Assembly (NCBI RefSeq): GCF_020889705.1
Contig: NZ_JACMYP010000049.1
Coordinates: 1-39,699 of the forward strand
Direction of reading: 5' to 3'
DNA: 39,699 nt
Source of the DNA: Bradyrhizobium altum
GTDB lineage: Bacteria; Pseudomonadota; Alphaproteobacteria; Rhizobiales; Xanthobacteraceae
The notes under the pieces are model-generated. The model was not told the origin of the DNA and did no database searches. It saw nothing but the letters and a program-made list of their open reading frames with translations. Positions 7,613 to 14,732 of the stretch are shown piece after piece (within the stretch, counting starts at the first letter, position 1; each line of letters opens with the position of its first letter). A program made the translations under genes and the position numbers.

Positions 7613-8794
7613 TCACGCATCCCATCGCACCGGCAGCGTCGCCGGTCCGCGGAACACCCAGCCGCGGACGGCAGGCGGCGCCTCCGAGCGGAGGCGCAAG
7701 TTGCGCAGGCGCGCGAACAGCATCGGCACCACGATCTTGCCGACGGTGAGCCGCGACACCCAGGTGCCGGCGCAGAAATGCGGTCCGGCGCCGAACGCCA
7801 GATGCGATTGCTTCGGCCGCGTCACGTCAAAACGATCGGGCTCGGTGAAGCGATTGCCGTCGCGGTTCGCGGCGCCGACGCAGAGCCCGATCTGAAGGCC
7901 CTCGGGCAGCGTGGTGCCGGAAAGATCGACATCGCGGGTGACGCGGCGCGGATACATGCCGATCGGCGAGATCCAGCGCACCGCTTCCTCGAGCGCAGCG
8001 GGCCATAGCTCCGGCTTCGCCAGCACGCTGTCCTTCTGCGCCGGGTTTTGCAGAAGACCGAGCACGAGGGTCAGGATCGCATCGCGCGGCTCGTTCAGCC
8101 CGCCGCCGATGATCACCTTGATGTTGGCGCGGATGCCCTCGATCGGCATCGGCGGATCGGCGTTGACCATCGAGGACAGGATCGAGGGATTGGGGTGGCT
8201 GCGGTGATCATCGAGCACCGCGTCGATCGCGGCGTCGACATCGGCGCTGGCCTGCATCGCCTTCCGTTCGATCCCGGCATCGGCTGCGTAGTTGCCGGCG
8301 CCGTCGATCAGGGCTTGCGACCAGTCGGCCAGGGTCTGCCACGGCATCGCGCGAAAGCCGATCATGGCCATCAGGCTGAGCGAGGCCATCGGCGCTGCGA
8401 GTGTGGAGAACAGATCGGCGTCGTCAGCCGCGGACAGGTCATCGATCAGCTTTTCCGCGATCGCGGTGAATTGCGGCGCCCAATACTGCTTGATCGTGGC
8501 CGGACGGAACGAGGGCTCGATCGCCTTGCGGCCGATCGCGTGCTCGGCGCCGTCCTTGCGCATGAAGGTCGGCCCCATCACCTTGTTGACCAGCGAGGCG
8601 GGGTTATCGGCCGAGTAGGTCGCGGGATCGCGCTCGATCCGTACGATGTCGTCGAAGCGCGTCACCAGCGTCAGCTTCGCGGGCTCGACAAAGACCGCCG
8701 GCGCCATCTCGCGCAGGCGGCGGAAGATCGGATAGGGGTCGTCGAGCAGATCCTGATACGCGATGTCGGTGACGACGGGCACGGTGCTGGTCAT
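7613..8794 (-). CDS. Cytochrome P450 with atypical I-helix (393 aa)
   Basis: Soluble bacterial P450 monooxygenase. The haem-binding loop is 'FGAGPHFCAGTW' with C341 as thiolate ligand. The ExxR of helix K is E270-A-V-R273, and 'RFDVTRP' follows in the PERF region. The I-helix, normally (A/G)Gx(D/E)T(T/S), reads 'GGGLNEPRD' (230-238): the acid-threonine pair used for proton delivery is Asn-Glu, followed by Pro. The start is the ATG at 8794, preceded by GGGAGGACCA; an upstream in-frame TTG would place the ribosome site inside the gene. No ferredoxin or reductase is adjacent, so electrons must come from elsewhere. A LysR gene diverges from it over a palindrome, and regulation by that protein is likely. 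The substrate is unknown. Confidence 0.9.
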   Translation of the reverse strand: MTSTVPVVTDIAYQDLLDDPYPIFRRLREMAPAVFVEPAKLTLVTRFDDIVRIERDPATYSADNPASLVNKVMGPTFMRKDGAEHAIGRKAIEPSFRPATIKQYWAPQFTAIAEKLIDDLSAADDADLFSTLAAPMASLSLMAMIGFRAMPWQTLADWSQALIDGAGNYAADAGIERKAMQASADVDAAIDAVLDDHRSHPNPSILSSMVNADPPMPIEGIRANIKVIIGGGLNEPRDAILTLVLGLLQNPAQKDSVLAKPELWPAALEEAVRWISPIGMYPRRVTRDVDLSGTTLPEGLQIGLCVGAANRDGNRFTEPDRFDVTRPKQSHLAFGAGPHFCAGTWVSRLTVGKIVVPMLFARLRNLRLRSEAPPAVRGWVFRGPATLPVRWDA

Positions 8795-8847
8795 TGGTCC
8801 TCCCAACGCTTTTCGCGAAGCCTAGCGCCAGCGCCAGCAATCAATCA

Positions 8848-8878
8848 ATTCGATGGGATCGATAAAGACCATCGAAAT
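8848..8878. promoter_or_regulatory. Palindrome between P450 and LysR gene, likely LysR operator
   Basis: TCGATGG (8850-8856) and CCATCGA (8869-8875) form a perfect inverted repeat with a 12-nt spacer, and flanking A/T bases extend it to about 8848-8878. It lies in the 135-nt divergent region, 54 nt from the P450 start and 52 nt from the LysR start. This position and form suit a LysR-type regulatory binding site controlling both genes. Direct binding is inferred. Confidence 0.5.
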
Positions 8879-8929
8879 ATTCTATGATCTCGTGCTAGGC
8901 TGGGCCGCCAGCAAGGCGGGAGATGCAGC

Positions 8930-9838
8930 GTGGCGGCCAATTCCTCGATCGATCCGATCGACATCGGGACCTTGCGGACGCTTGTGCTGGTCTACGACCT
9001 GCAGTCGTTCTCGGCGGCGGCCAAGCGGCTCGACGTCAACCAGTCCACCATCAGCTACGCGGTCGAGCGGCTGCGCGGCGCGCTCGGTGATCCCTTGTTT
9101 GTCCGCAACGGCAATGGCGTGACCGCCACCGAACGCTGCGCGGCGCTGGTCAGCTGGGCGCGAGACATGATCGGCGAGATCGACGGGCTTGCCTCACCGG
9201 CGGAATTCGATCCGGCGACGGCGCAGGGCAGCGTGACGATCTCCTGCAACTATCACGAACGGCAGACCCTGATGCCGCAGTTCAGTGCACGGCTGCGTGC
9301 CGGCGCACCACGGGTCCGTCTCGTCCTGCTCGATGCCGCGGGCCATGGCGACATCCATCTCAAGCAGAACCAGTGCGACATCGTGCTCGGTCCGGTCGGG
9401 GTCGTCGGCGAAAGCTTCTTTCGGCGCCATATCCTCACCGATCACTATGTCTGCGTGATGGATCCGGCCAATGCGCTGGCGCGCGGCCGGATCGCGCTGT
9501 CGGCCTACGCCAAGGCCGAACACGTCTTCATCACCCATAGCGGCGAGTGGCAGCCGCTTTATCTCGAGGCGCTGAAGGCGAGGGAGATCGAGATTGAGCC
9601 CGCGGTCAGCCTTCCGAACCACGACAGCCTGGAGCGCATCGTTGCCGGCACGAGGCTGGTTGCGACGATCCCGCATCACCTGGCGCGGGCGATGCGCGGC
9701 GGCCTGCACGTCGCTTCGCTGCCGTTCCGCGTGCCGATCTCGATCGACATGTACTGGAGCGCCCGGACAGCCAAGTCCGGCCTGCACAAATGGGCGCGCG
9801 GCCTGCTGGCGGAGGTCGCGAAAGCTTACGCGGCTTGA
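8930..9838 (+). CDS. LysR family transcriptional regulator (302 aa)
   Basis: The N-terminal winged helix (about residues 10-70) has the LTTR pattern 'FSAAAKRLDVNQSTISYAVERL' followed by 'LGDPLFVRNGNGVTATE'. (The first string is the recognition helix region; only its ends matter.) A periplasmic-binding-like effector domain spans about 95-300. Translation starts at GTG 8930 after a GGCGGGAG site. It is transcribed away from the P450 gene at 7613-8794, the usual arrangement for a LysR activator and its target. A palindromic repeat lies just past its stop. The inducer cannot be deduced. Confidence 0.9.
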   Translation: MAANSSIDPIDIGTLRTLVLVYDLQSFSAAAKRLDVNQSTISYAVERLRGALGDPLFVRNGNGVTATERCAALVSWARDMIGEIDGLASPAEFDPATAQGSVTISCNYHERQTLMPQFSARLRAGAPRVRLVLLDAAGHGDIHLKQNQCDIVLGPVGVVGESFFRRHILTDHYVCVMDPANALARGRIALSAYAKAEHVFITHSGEWQPLYLEALKAREIEIEPAVSLPNHDSLERIVAGTRLVATIPHHLARAMRGGLHVASLPFRVPISIDMYWSARTAKSGLHKWARGLLAEVAKAYAA

Positions 9839-9876
9839 ACAAGCTACGTGACGCTTGCGCTCTATCTAGCCTGTTC

Positions 9877-9953
9877 GTCATTGCGAGCGAAGCGAAGCAA
9901 TCCATCTCGTCACTTGCGGAGGCATGGGTTGCTTCGCTGCGCTCGCAATGACG
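9877..9953. repeat. Interspersed palindromic repeat (family A), intact copy
   Basis: CGTCATTGCGAGCG (9877-9890) and CGCTCGCAATGACG (9940-9953) are perfect 14-bp terminal inverted repeats. Inside are GAAGCAATCCA and GGGTTGCTTC. The 77-bp unit can fold into one long hairpin. The same blocks occur, scrambled, at 6184-6278. I recall such elements as frequent in Bradyrhizobium intergenic DNA. It lies between the lysR stop and the pit terminator. Confidence 0.8.
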
Positions 9954-9961
9954 GCAATACC

Positions 9962-9997
9962 CAAAAAGAGAAGGCCCGCACTAATGGTGCGGGCCTT
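9962..9997 (-). terminator. Rho-independent terminator of pit
   Basis: AAGGCCCGCAC (9971-9981) pairs perfectly with GTGCGGGCCTT (9987-9997) around a 5-nt loop. Read on the minus strand, the hairpin is followed by CTCTTTTTG, a U-rich tract. It lies 37 nt past the pit stop codon, so it ends the pit transcript. Confidence 0.85.
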
Positions 9998-10033
9998 CGT
10001 CCGGCGCGATGCCGCGCCGAAAGCGTGTCGGCA

Positions 10034-11656
10034 TCAGAACACGTGGTAGAACACGTAGTACAGACAGCCCGAGAGGATCATCGCGGCGGGCAGGGTCAGC
10101 ACCCAGGCCATCGCGATGTTGCGGATCGTCGCCCATTGCAGGCCGGAGCCGTTGGCGGCCATGGTGCCGGCAATGCCCGACGACAGCACGTGCGTGGTCG
10201 AGACCGGCAGGCCGTAGCCGTCGGCCGCCGCGATCGTCGCGGCTGCCGTGATCTCGGCGCAGGCGCCCTGCGCGTAGGTCAGGTGGGTCTTGCCGATCTT
10301 CTCGCCGACGGTGACGACGATCCGCTTCCAGCCGACCATGGTGCCGAGGCCGAGCGCGATGGCGACGGCGAACTTCACCCAGCTCGGGATGAACTTGGTC
10401 GCGGCATCGAGCGAGCCCTTGTACTCGTTCAGCGTGGCGACGTCGGCGGCAGTCAGCTCGGCTTCCTTGTCCTTCATCAGGAAGCGGATCGCCTCGGACG
10501 CCAGGTACATGTCGTTACGGGTGTTGCCGACCGCGTCGGCCGGGAACTTGGCCAGCGAGCCATACTGGGCGACCTGCTGTCCAATGTCGCGCACCAGCAC
10601 TGCCAGCGACGGATAGGTGCCTTCGTTGATCTGGTGCTGCGCGACATAGTTGGTCACCGCCGGGCGCGGATTGCCGATCACATTGTAACCGGCGGCCTTG
10701 CCTTCGATGACCTTGCTGGCCGAGGTGGAGTGCGCGGCGAACTGCTCGATCTGGCTCGCGGGCAGGGCGCGGTTCAGCGCGTAGGCGGTCGGCACGGTGC
10801 CGATCAGGATCAGCATGATCAGGCCCATGCCCTTCTGGCCGTCGTTCGAGCCGTGGAAGAAGCTGACCAGCGTGCAGGTCAGGATCAGGATGCCGCGGAT
10901 CCACCACGGCGGCGGCTGGTCGCCGACCGGCTCGCCGAACAGCGCCGGCGTCGCACGCGCCAGCACGATCTTGAGGATGTAGAGCAGGCCGGCGGCGAGC
11001 GCGAAGCCGAACAGCGGCGACAGCAGCAGCGCCTTGGCGATGTTGGTCGCCTGCGACCAGTCAACACCGGAGGTGCCGTCGCGGCCGCGCAGCAGCGCGT
11101 TGGTGATCCCGACGCCCATGATCGAACCGATCAGGGTGTGCGAGCTCGAGGCCGGCAGGCCGAGCCACCAGGTGCCGAGATTCCAGATGATGGCGGCGAT
11201 CAGCAGCGCGAACACCATCGCAAATCCGGCGCTGGAGCCGACCTGCAGGATCAGTTCGACCGGCAGCAGCGACACGATGCCGAACGCGACGGCGCCGCTC
11301 GAGAGCAGCACGCCGAACAGGTTGAACATGCCCGACCAGACCACGGCGATATGCGCCGGCAGCGAGCGGGTGTAGATCACGGTGGCGACCGCGTTGGCGG
11401 TGTCGTGGAAGCCGTTGACGAATTCGAAGCCGAGCGCGATCAGCAGCGCGACGAACAGCATGATGTAGGGCAGGAACGACGTGACGCGCGTGCCGGTGGC
11501 GTCGACGTCGGCATAGATGCTGTAGGCAACGAACAGCAGCGCGGCTGCGACCACGCCCAAATAAATGATCCCCGTCATGGGGTGGAAGCCCTTGTCGAGG
11601 TCCGGACCCTTTTTCAGGGCGGGCTCGATCGAGCCGGGTAACGCCATATCGCTCAT
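10034..11656 (-). CDS. pit: Low-affinity inorganic phosphate transporter, PitA type (540 aa)
   Basis: Membrane phosphate (metal-phosphate:H+) symporter of the PiT family, built like E. coli PitA. Signatures: 'GFEFVNGFHDTANAVATVIY' near residues 75-94, 'LPASSSHTLIGSIMGVG' about 85 residues later, 'FFHGSNDGQKGMGLIML' starting the second half, a hydrophilic loop of about 115 residues, then 'YAQGACAEITAAATI' and 'GLPVSTTHVLSSGIAGT'. The last and first motifs are the duplicated PiT signatures. The start is the Met at 11656 after ACAGGAG; an open extension to 11782 is not protein-like. Unlike the orfA-pit arrangement of Sinorhizobium, no DUF47/PhoU-like gene adjoins it. A strong terminator follows the gene. 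Confidence 0.93.
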   Translation of the reverse strand: MSDMALPGSIEPALKKGPDLDKGFHPMTGIIYLGVVAAALLFVAYSIYADVDATGTRVTSFLPYIMLFVALLIALGFEFVNGFHDTANAVATVIYTRSLPAHIAVVWSGMFNLFGVLLSSGAVAFGIVSLLPVELILQVGSSAGFAMVFALLIAAIIWNLGTWWLGLPASSSHTLIGSIMGVGITNALLRGRDGTSGVDWSQATNIAKALLLSPLFGFALAAGLLYILKIVLARATPALFGEPVGDQPPPWWIRGILILTCTLVSFFHGSNDGQKGMGLIMLILIGTVPTAYALNRALPASQIEQFAAHSTSASKVIEGKAAGYNVIGNPRPAVTNYVAQHQINEGTYPSLAVLVRDIGQQVAQYGSLAKFPADAVGNTRNDMYLASEAIRFLMKDKEAELTAADVATLNEYKGSLDAATKFIPSWVKFAVAIALGLGTMVGWKRIVVTVGEKIGKTHLTYAQGACAEITAAATIAAADGYGLPVSTTHVLSSGIAGTMAANGSGLQWATIRNIAMAWVLTLPAAMILSGCLYYVFYHVF

Positions 11657-12248
11657 GGTAAACTCCTGTCCCAATGCCTCTGATTTTGAGCGATGCATAT
11701 GACAGGCAATTGAAATCCGCCCCGTGAAATGAACCGGCCACCCGTGACGGTGGACATCCCGCCGAATTGTTGTGCAACGCATTGAAGGTCCACGAGCCTT
11801 CGCGGCCTCGTGGCAATCTTCAGCAACAGACGATCACCGATCGCGCAATGATCGTGACTGAAGTCACCGTCCGGGTTTCGCGGAGCGAGACATGCGGAAG
11901 GTGAGGACGCCGGCAGCGAGACGTCGGGCCCGCGAAGCCACGCCACAGGGAATCGAGGTCACTGGAATCCTGGCAACCAGGAATTCAAATAACCAGAAAT
12001 CCAGCGCGTGCTGCGAGCAAGTGAGTGAGGAGGGGAGGATTGCAAGATGAGGTGGCGCGCCGCACGATTGGGGCTAGCAAACCGCGCAGCGCGCCCGCCT
12101 CAGGTACGTCATGGCGTGAACATGACGCCCGATACCTATGGAACATGTCACAGTACCACGGATCAATTAAAGGTTGTAGGTATTTGTCGGCGTCCAGAGA
12201 CAATTTCACGTTGAAGTGTGGTCCCTGGTTCCACCGGTTTGGCGCAAC
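11657..12248. other. 592-nt region without a convincing gene
   Basis: Between the pit start and the udgX stop I find no gene. Short frames here lack ribosome sites, codon bias and family resemblance. The half next to pit must carry its promoter. A single CTGTCAT heptamer (minus strand, 11699-11705) is the only Pho-box-like word, with no good second half. Past 12000 the DNA becomes locally AT-richer (around 12130-12220), and no repeat family seen elsewhere in the window is evident. Confidence 0.55.
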
Positions 12249-13682
12249 TCAGGCCGCGCGGGCCGCATTGCGCAACTGATCTGCGGCAATTTTCAGGTCG
12301 TCAGTAAAGCGCTGATATTCCAGCGCTTTGGCTTTCTCGTCGGGCAGCCGCAACAGGTAGGACGGATGTACGGTGACGAGCACCTTGGTTCCGTCGTGAT
12401 CGATCAGGCGGCCGCGGTTCTTGTTGATCGGGGTGATCTTGCCGAGCACGCTCTGCGCTGCGGTGGCGCCGAGCGCCACCACGAGTTCCGGCTTGATGGC
12501 GGCGAGCTCGCGCGCGTACCACTGGCGGCAGGCGCGGATCTCCTGTGTGCCCGGCTTCTGGTGCAGCCGGATATTGCCGCGCGGCACGAATTTGAAGTGC
12601 TTCACCGCGTTGGTGATGTAGACCTTGGCGCGCGCGATGCCTGCGTCCTCAAGCGCGCGATCGAGCATCTGCCCGGCCGGTCCGACAAAGGGATGGCCTG
12701 CGAGATCTTCCTTGTCGCCGGGCTGCTCGCCGACCAGCATCAGCGTCGCGCTTTGCGGCCCTTCGCCGAACACGGTCTGGGTTGCGTCCTTCCACAGCGG
12801 GCAGGCGCGGCAATCGGCGGCCTCTTCGCGCAAGGCAGCGATCGTGTCGCGCGCTTGCATGTCGTGAGTTTGCTTGCGGGCCATCGGCTCATCCTGCGGC
12901 TTCAGCGGCCCCGTCGCCTTGCGTGCGATGAAGGGGCCGCTGGTCATGCGCATGGCGTCTTCGATCAGCGGCTTAATGATCGAGTCCTCGGGCAGGTTCC
13001 TCCAATAGGCCTGCGGCATCTCCATCACTTTCAGCCGCGCGGGATTGAAGAGGCCGTTGTCATGACGCCGCCAGACCTCCTCGAGCCGATCCTCGCTCGG
13101 CACCTCGGATTTGGCGACGCCCGGCGAGATCGAGATCGCGTGCCCGTCCCAATGCGCGCAGACGTCGGGGGTCAGGATCGACCACGGCATGTCGGCGAAG
13201 CGGCCGGCGAAGAAAGGTGCGGCGAACTCGACGATGCGATGCTCCGGCTCGAACCAGGCGACGTAATGCGCCGTCCGCTCGCGGCCGATCTCGCGGAAGC
13301 GGAGCTGCGCGTGCATCCTGTCGATATCGCGATAGACCGCGCGCGCCATCGCGTGGACCTCGGCGACCTCGGGATCATCAGTCGCGCTGAGCAGATCGTG
13401 ATGGCTGCGCAGCCGCCACAGCAGGCGATAGAGCAGGGCGAAGCGCTCGTCATTGCGATGCAGGATCGCGGTCTTTGCGAGCTCGACGAAAATGGCTGTC
13501 ACGTTGAACCGCGCCTGTGGTGCATCGGGCAAGTCATTCACGCAGGAGGCTGACGACAGTTCGTCGTCCTTGCGTACGGTCCACGTGACCTCCGCAGGCT
13601 TCACGTCATTCAGCGCCAATCGCCGCGCGGCCTTGCGCCAGCCCTCGAAATCGGTGTCGTTGTCGAGCACGATGATACGCAT
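12249..13682 (-). CDS. udgX: DUF4130-UdgX fusion: uracil-DNA glycosylase-like protein (477 aa)
   Basis: Two-domain DNA-repair protein. Residues about 1-250 match the DUF4130 'probable DNA metabolism protein' domain. Residues about 275-477 match UdgX, a family-4-like uracil-DNA glycosylase relative that becomes covalently attached to uracil-DNA through a histidine. Visible are the iron-sulfur cysteines C291 and C294 ('CRACPLW') and C385, the family signature 'GEQPGDKEDLAGHPFVGPAG' (318-337), 'NAVKHFKF' (358-365; H362 is where other family-4 enzymes have Cys), and 'VTVHPSYLLR' (436-445). The R-loop normally reads KRRIH; here it is 'NIRLH' (370-374), keeping the key H374 but losing the first basic residues. 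The gene diverges from imuA across a region with an SOS box, implying a joint DNA-damage role. Confidence 0.88.
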   Translation of the reverse strand: MRIIVLDNDTDFEGWRKAARRLALNDVKPAEVTWTVRKDDELSSASCVNDLPDAPQARFNVTAIFVELAKTAILHRNDERFALLYRLLWRLRSHHDLLSATDDPEVAEVHAMARAVYRDIDRMHAQLRFREIGRERTAHYVAWFEPEHRIVEFAAPFFAGRFADMPWSILTPDVCAHWDGHAISISPGVAKSEVPSEDRLEEVWRRHDNGLFNPARLKVMEMPQAYWRNLPEDSIIKPLIEDAMRMTSGPFIARKATGPLKPQDEPMARKQTHDMQARDTIAALREEAADCRACPLWKDATQTVFGEGPQSATLMLVGEQPGDKEDLAGHPFVGPAGQMLDRALEDAGIARAKVYITNAVKHFKFVPRGNIRLHQKPGTQEIRACRQWYARELAAIKPELVVALGATAAQSVLGKITPINKNRGRLIDHDGTKVLVTVHPSYLLRLPDEKAKALEYQRFTDDLKIAADQLRNAARAA

Positions 13683-13818
13683 GCGATTGCTCCGTTTCCG
13701 TCACGCCGCCATTTTCGGGGCCTGCGCGCCTGACTTGCGGAAGATCAGAGCCCGTCCGCTTCGGCGGCTGCTGAATCTCATTGATTCCACTCATGAATCG
13801 ATGAGCTCACCAATCCGA

Positions 13819-13849
13819 TTGACTCCACGGGCCCTGTTAGCTTTATATT
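13819..13849 (+). promoter_or_regulatory. Candidate sigma-70 promoter of imuA-imuB-dnaE2
   Basis: TTGACT (13819-13824) and TATATT (13844-13849) resemble -35 and -10 hexamers, with a rather long 19-nt spacer. The -10 lies directly against the SOS box at 13851-13865, which is where a repressor would block initiation. The assignment is by eye only. Confidence 0.4.
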
Positions 13850-13850
13850 A

Positions 13851-13865
13851 GAACATATCATGAAC
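13851..13865 (+). promoter_or_regulatory. LexA (SOS) box of the alphaproteobacterial type
   Basis: GAACATATCATGAAC is GAAC-N7-GAAC, the reverse complement of the alphaproteobacterial LexA consensus GTTC-N7-GTTC, with both half-sites perfect. It lies 72 nt upstream of the imuA start, abutting the candidate -10, so LexA would repress the imuA-imuB-dnaE2 operon until DNA damage. It is 168 nt from the divergent udgX start and could act on that gene too. Confidence 0.85.
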
Positions 13866-13937
13866 AACTGAGCCAGTCCCTGGTTCTCTGTTCTGGTCAG
13901 TGACGGCCTCAAATTTTCAGGTGGAAGGAGCGGCGCA

Positions 13938-14732
13938 ATGAATGGCGCACGCACGGGTACGCTTGCGTCTCTGCGCGGCAGCATCGCGCGCATCGAGGCG
14001 CCATCGGAGGCGGCGATGCCGAACCGCATCGCGCTTGGACACACGAGCGCGGACGCGATGCTGCGCGGCGGGCTCGCGCCGGCCGCGCTGCACGAGGTAT
14101 TCGCGGCCGGCCATCAAGGCGGCGCGGCAACCGGCTTCATCGCCGGGCTCGCCGGACGGGTGTCAGCGCGCAAGCCGCTGGTCTGGGTGCGGCAGGATTT
14201 TTCCGATCGCGAAAACGGCGCGCTGTCGATGCGCGGGCTCGCCGAGCTCGGCCTCGATCCGCGCCTCTTGGTCACCGTGCGTGCCGCCGATGTCGACAGC
14301 GGCCTGCGCACCGCGGCCGACGCGCTCGCCTGCGATGCGCTCGGCGCTGTTGTCCTCGAGATCTGGGGCCATGCGCGCCAGCTCGATCTCGTCGCCAGCC
14401 GCAAATTGACCTTGGCTGCGCAAGCCTCCGGCGTCACCGCGCTGGTGCTGCGGATCGCGGCGACGGCGATCCCCTCGACCGCGGAGACGCGCTGGATCGT
14501 GCGCGCGGCGCATTCGCCGCCCGGCAATGCGGCCTGCGCCTGGGGCGCGCCGCGCTTCGAGGCCGAACTCGTGCGCAACCGTCATGGCCCGGTCGGGCGA
14601 TGGATCATGGAATGGAAGTGTGATGAGTGCCAATTCAGTGAACCGTCGGCGTATCCTCAGCCTGTGGCTGCCACGCCTGCCCATCGACCGCATCAAGCGC
14701 AAGCTCGCACAGGACATCGCCTCGCAAGCTGA
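13938..14732 (+). CDS. imuA: ImuA, SulA/RecA-like mutagenesis accessory protein (264 aa)
   Basis: First gene of the SOS mutasome cassette. ImuA is a RecA-fold relative without a clear Walker A, thought to work with ImuB and DnaE2 in error-prone lesion bypass. Family features include 'GGLAPAALHEVFAAG' near residues 44-58, 'KPLVWVRQDFSDRENGAL' near 78-95, 'GLDPRLLVTVRAAD', 'ALGAVVLEIWG', and the C-terminal 'GRWIMEWKCDECQFSEP'. GGAAGGAGC precedes the ATG. The last 110 nt overlap imuB in another frame, so the Pro/His-rich tail is doubly coding. The promoter has an SOS box at 13851-13865. Confidence 0.92.
   Translation: MNGARTGTLASLRGSIARIEAPSEAAMPNRIALGHTSADAMLRGGLAPAALHEVFAAGHQGGAATGFIAGLAGRVSARKPLVWVRQDFSDRENGALSMRGLAELGLDPRLLVTVRAADVDSGLRTAADALACDALGAVVLEIWGHARQLDLVASRKLTLAAQASGVTALVLRIAATAIPSTAETRWIVRAAHSPPGNAACAWGAPRFEAELVRNRHGPVGRWIMEWKCDECQFSEPSAYPQPVAATPAHRPHQAQARTGHRLAS

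Noticed and set aside
9848..11641. Very long open frame on the + strand opposite pit
   Set aside because: It is antisense to a clear PiT transporter, is composed of Arg/Asp/Gly/His-rich shadow sequence and has no domain; GC-rich third positions of pit keep the opposite frame open.
11699..11705. Possible Pho box (CTGTCAT on the minus strand) upstream of pit
   Set aside because: Only one half-site is good; the expected second heptamer is not present at the right distance.
11985..12209. 74-residue frame on the minus strand between pit and udgX
   Set aside because: No ribosome site, no codon bias and no recognisable family; treated as non-coding.
13883..13893. Second pair of GTTC words near the SOS box (GTTCTCTGTTC)
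   Set aside because: The spacing is 3 nt, not the 7 nt of the alphaproteobacterial LexA site.
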